Of a stretch of 6,711 bases of DNA, positions 6,308 through 6,711 are shown one piece after another. Source of the DNA: an uncultured Porphyromonadaceae bacterium. Lineage in GTDB: Bacteria; Bacteroidota; Bacteroidia; Bacteroidales; Muribaculaceae. The first letter of the stretch is position 1, and each line of letters starts with the position of its first letter. The stretch covers positions 1 through 6,711 of the forward strand of contig URZG01000124.1 in assembly GCA_900552325.1 (NCBI GenBank), read 5' to 3'. A model generated the notes under the pieces. That model was not told where the DNA came from and did not search any database. It was given only the letters and a program-made list of their open reading frames with translations. A program made the translations under genes and the position numbers.

Positions 6308-6711
6308 ATGATGGAAAAGTCTGAACCATATCGTGCATCCGACAAACTGCGTGCGCTCATAGCCGACAATGCCCAGCTCCTGATGGCACTGAGCCGTTTC
6401 GGTATTCCGCTGGGGTTCGGCGACAAGACCGTGGAGGAGGTATGTTCCCACCGGGGAATAGATACCCGTACGTTCCTCTCCGTTGCCAATTTCATGGGAG
6501 GGCGCCATGTCGACGATACCGGAGTGCAGCCCGGAGATCTGATGAAATACCTGATAAAGGCCCACGATTATTTCCTTAATTTTCAGCTTCCGATGATCCG
6601 CCGAAAACTGATAGAGGCCGTGGATATTTCCGATCCGGAAGGACTGGGGCTGTTGATTCTCAGGTTTTTTGATGATTTTGCCGCCGAGGTGCGGCGTCAC
6701 ATGGAGGTGGA
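6308..6711 (+). CDS. ScdA/RIC-like hemerythrin domain-containing protein (3' partial)
   Basis: This gene is open to the window end with no stop, giving 134 complete codons. An in-frame TAG at 6281 limits the start to the tandem ATGs at 6308 or 6311. Residues about 15-62 resemble the ScdA_N (DUF542) domain of YtfE/RIC iron-sulfur repair proteins (FGIPLGFGDKTVEEVC, then GIDTRTFL). The usual Cys-Cys of that domain is missing: PLGFGD stands where DYCCGG would be. From residue 79 a hemerythrin-like helical domain begins, with candidate iron ligands His86 (KAHDYFL) and His131 (RRHMEV). The next codon starts GA, consistent with the conserved acidic residue four positions after that His. By family it may bind a di-iron centre and act in oxygen or nitric-oxide stress or Fe-S repair; this is inferred. 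It is divergent from holB. Confidence 0.78.
   Translation, partial: MMEKSEPYRASDKLRALIADNAQLLMALSRFGIPLGFGDKTVEEVCSHRGIDTRTFLSVANFMGGRHVDDTGVQPGDLMKYLIKAHDYFLNFQLPMIRRKLIEAVDISDPEGLGLLILRFFDDFAAEVRRHMEV

Noticed and set aside
6254..6700. 148-residue open frame on the minus strand
   Set aside because: It is antisense to the hemerythrin-domain gene, which has recognisable motifs. The frame has no family features and covers both promoter cores.
1..6711. Mobile element, CRISPR array, tRNA/rRNA or defence cassette
   Set aside because: I saw no transposase or integrase motifs, terminal inverted repeats, regularly spaced repeats or tRNA-like cloverleaf. The AddB-like gene is ordinary recombination machinery, not a defence island.

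Overview
The window looks like chromosomal housekeeping DNA from a member of the Bacteroidetes, probably the Bacteroidales, with fairly high GC. This is inference. It rests on perfect TAnnTTTG promoter cores, the lack of Shine-Dalgarno sequences before all four visible starts, and the character of the proteins: an AddB-like nuclease lacking a P-loop, a membrane 4Fe-4S protein typical of anaerobes, and an ScdA-like hemerythrin protein.

Layout: (1) 1-621, plus strand, the 3' part of a membrane-bound polyferredoxin of the NapH/NosR/CcoG type, cut by the window edge. (2) 645-687, a strong hairpin between two convergent genes. (3) 661-6130, minus strand, a compact unit read in the order holB (DNA polymerase III delta' subunit), an AddB-like PD-(D/E)XK nuclease, and hemW (radical SAM heme chaperone). 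A 20-bp gap separates the first two genes, and a 4-base ATGA overlap joins the last two. (4) 6131-6307, a divergent intergenic region with a TAnnTTTG core on each strand and three copies of a TGGATC-centred octamer. (5) 6308 to the window end, plus strand, the 5' part of an ScdA/RIC-like hemerythrin-domain gene. It runs off the edge, so it is easily missed and is shadowed by a spurious antisense ORF.

How the genes fit together: holB and the nuclease both serve DNA replication and break repair. hemW delivers heme and appears to be carried along by co-transcription and translational coupling. The flanking genes (4Fe-4S protein and hemerythrin protein) both have iron- or redox-linked chemistry, but nothing in the sequence shows a functional link with the operon.

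I found no mobile element, CRISPR array, tRNA, rRNA or phage-defence cassette, and no convincing new system. The observations most worth checking are the overlapping divergent promoters with the repeated octamer, the helicase-dead AddB-like protein that keeps its nuclease and Fe-S residues, and the convergent hairpin.
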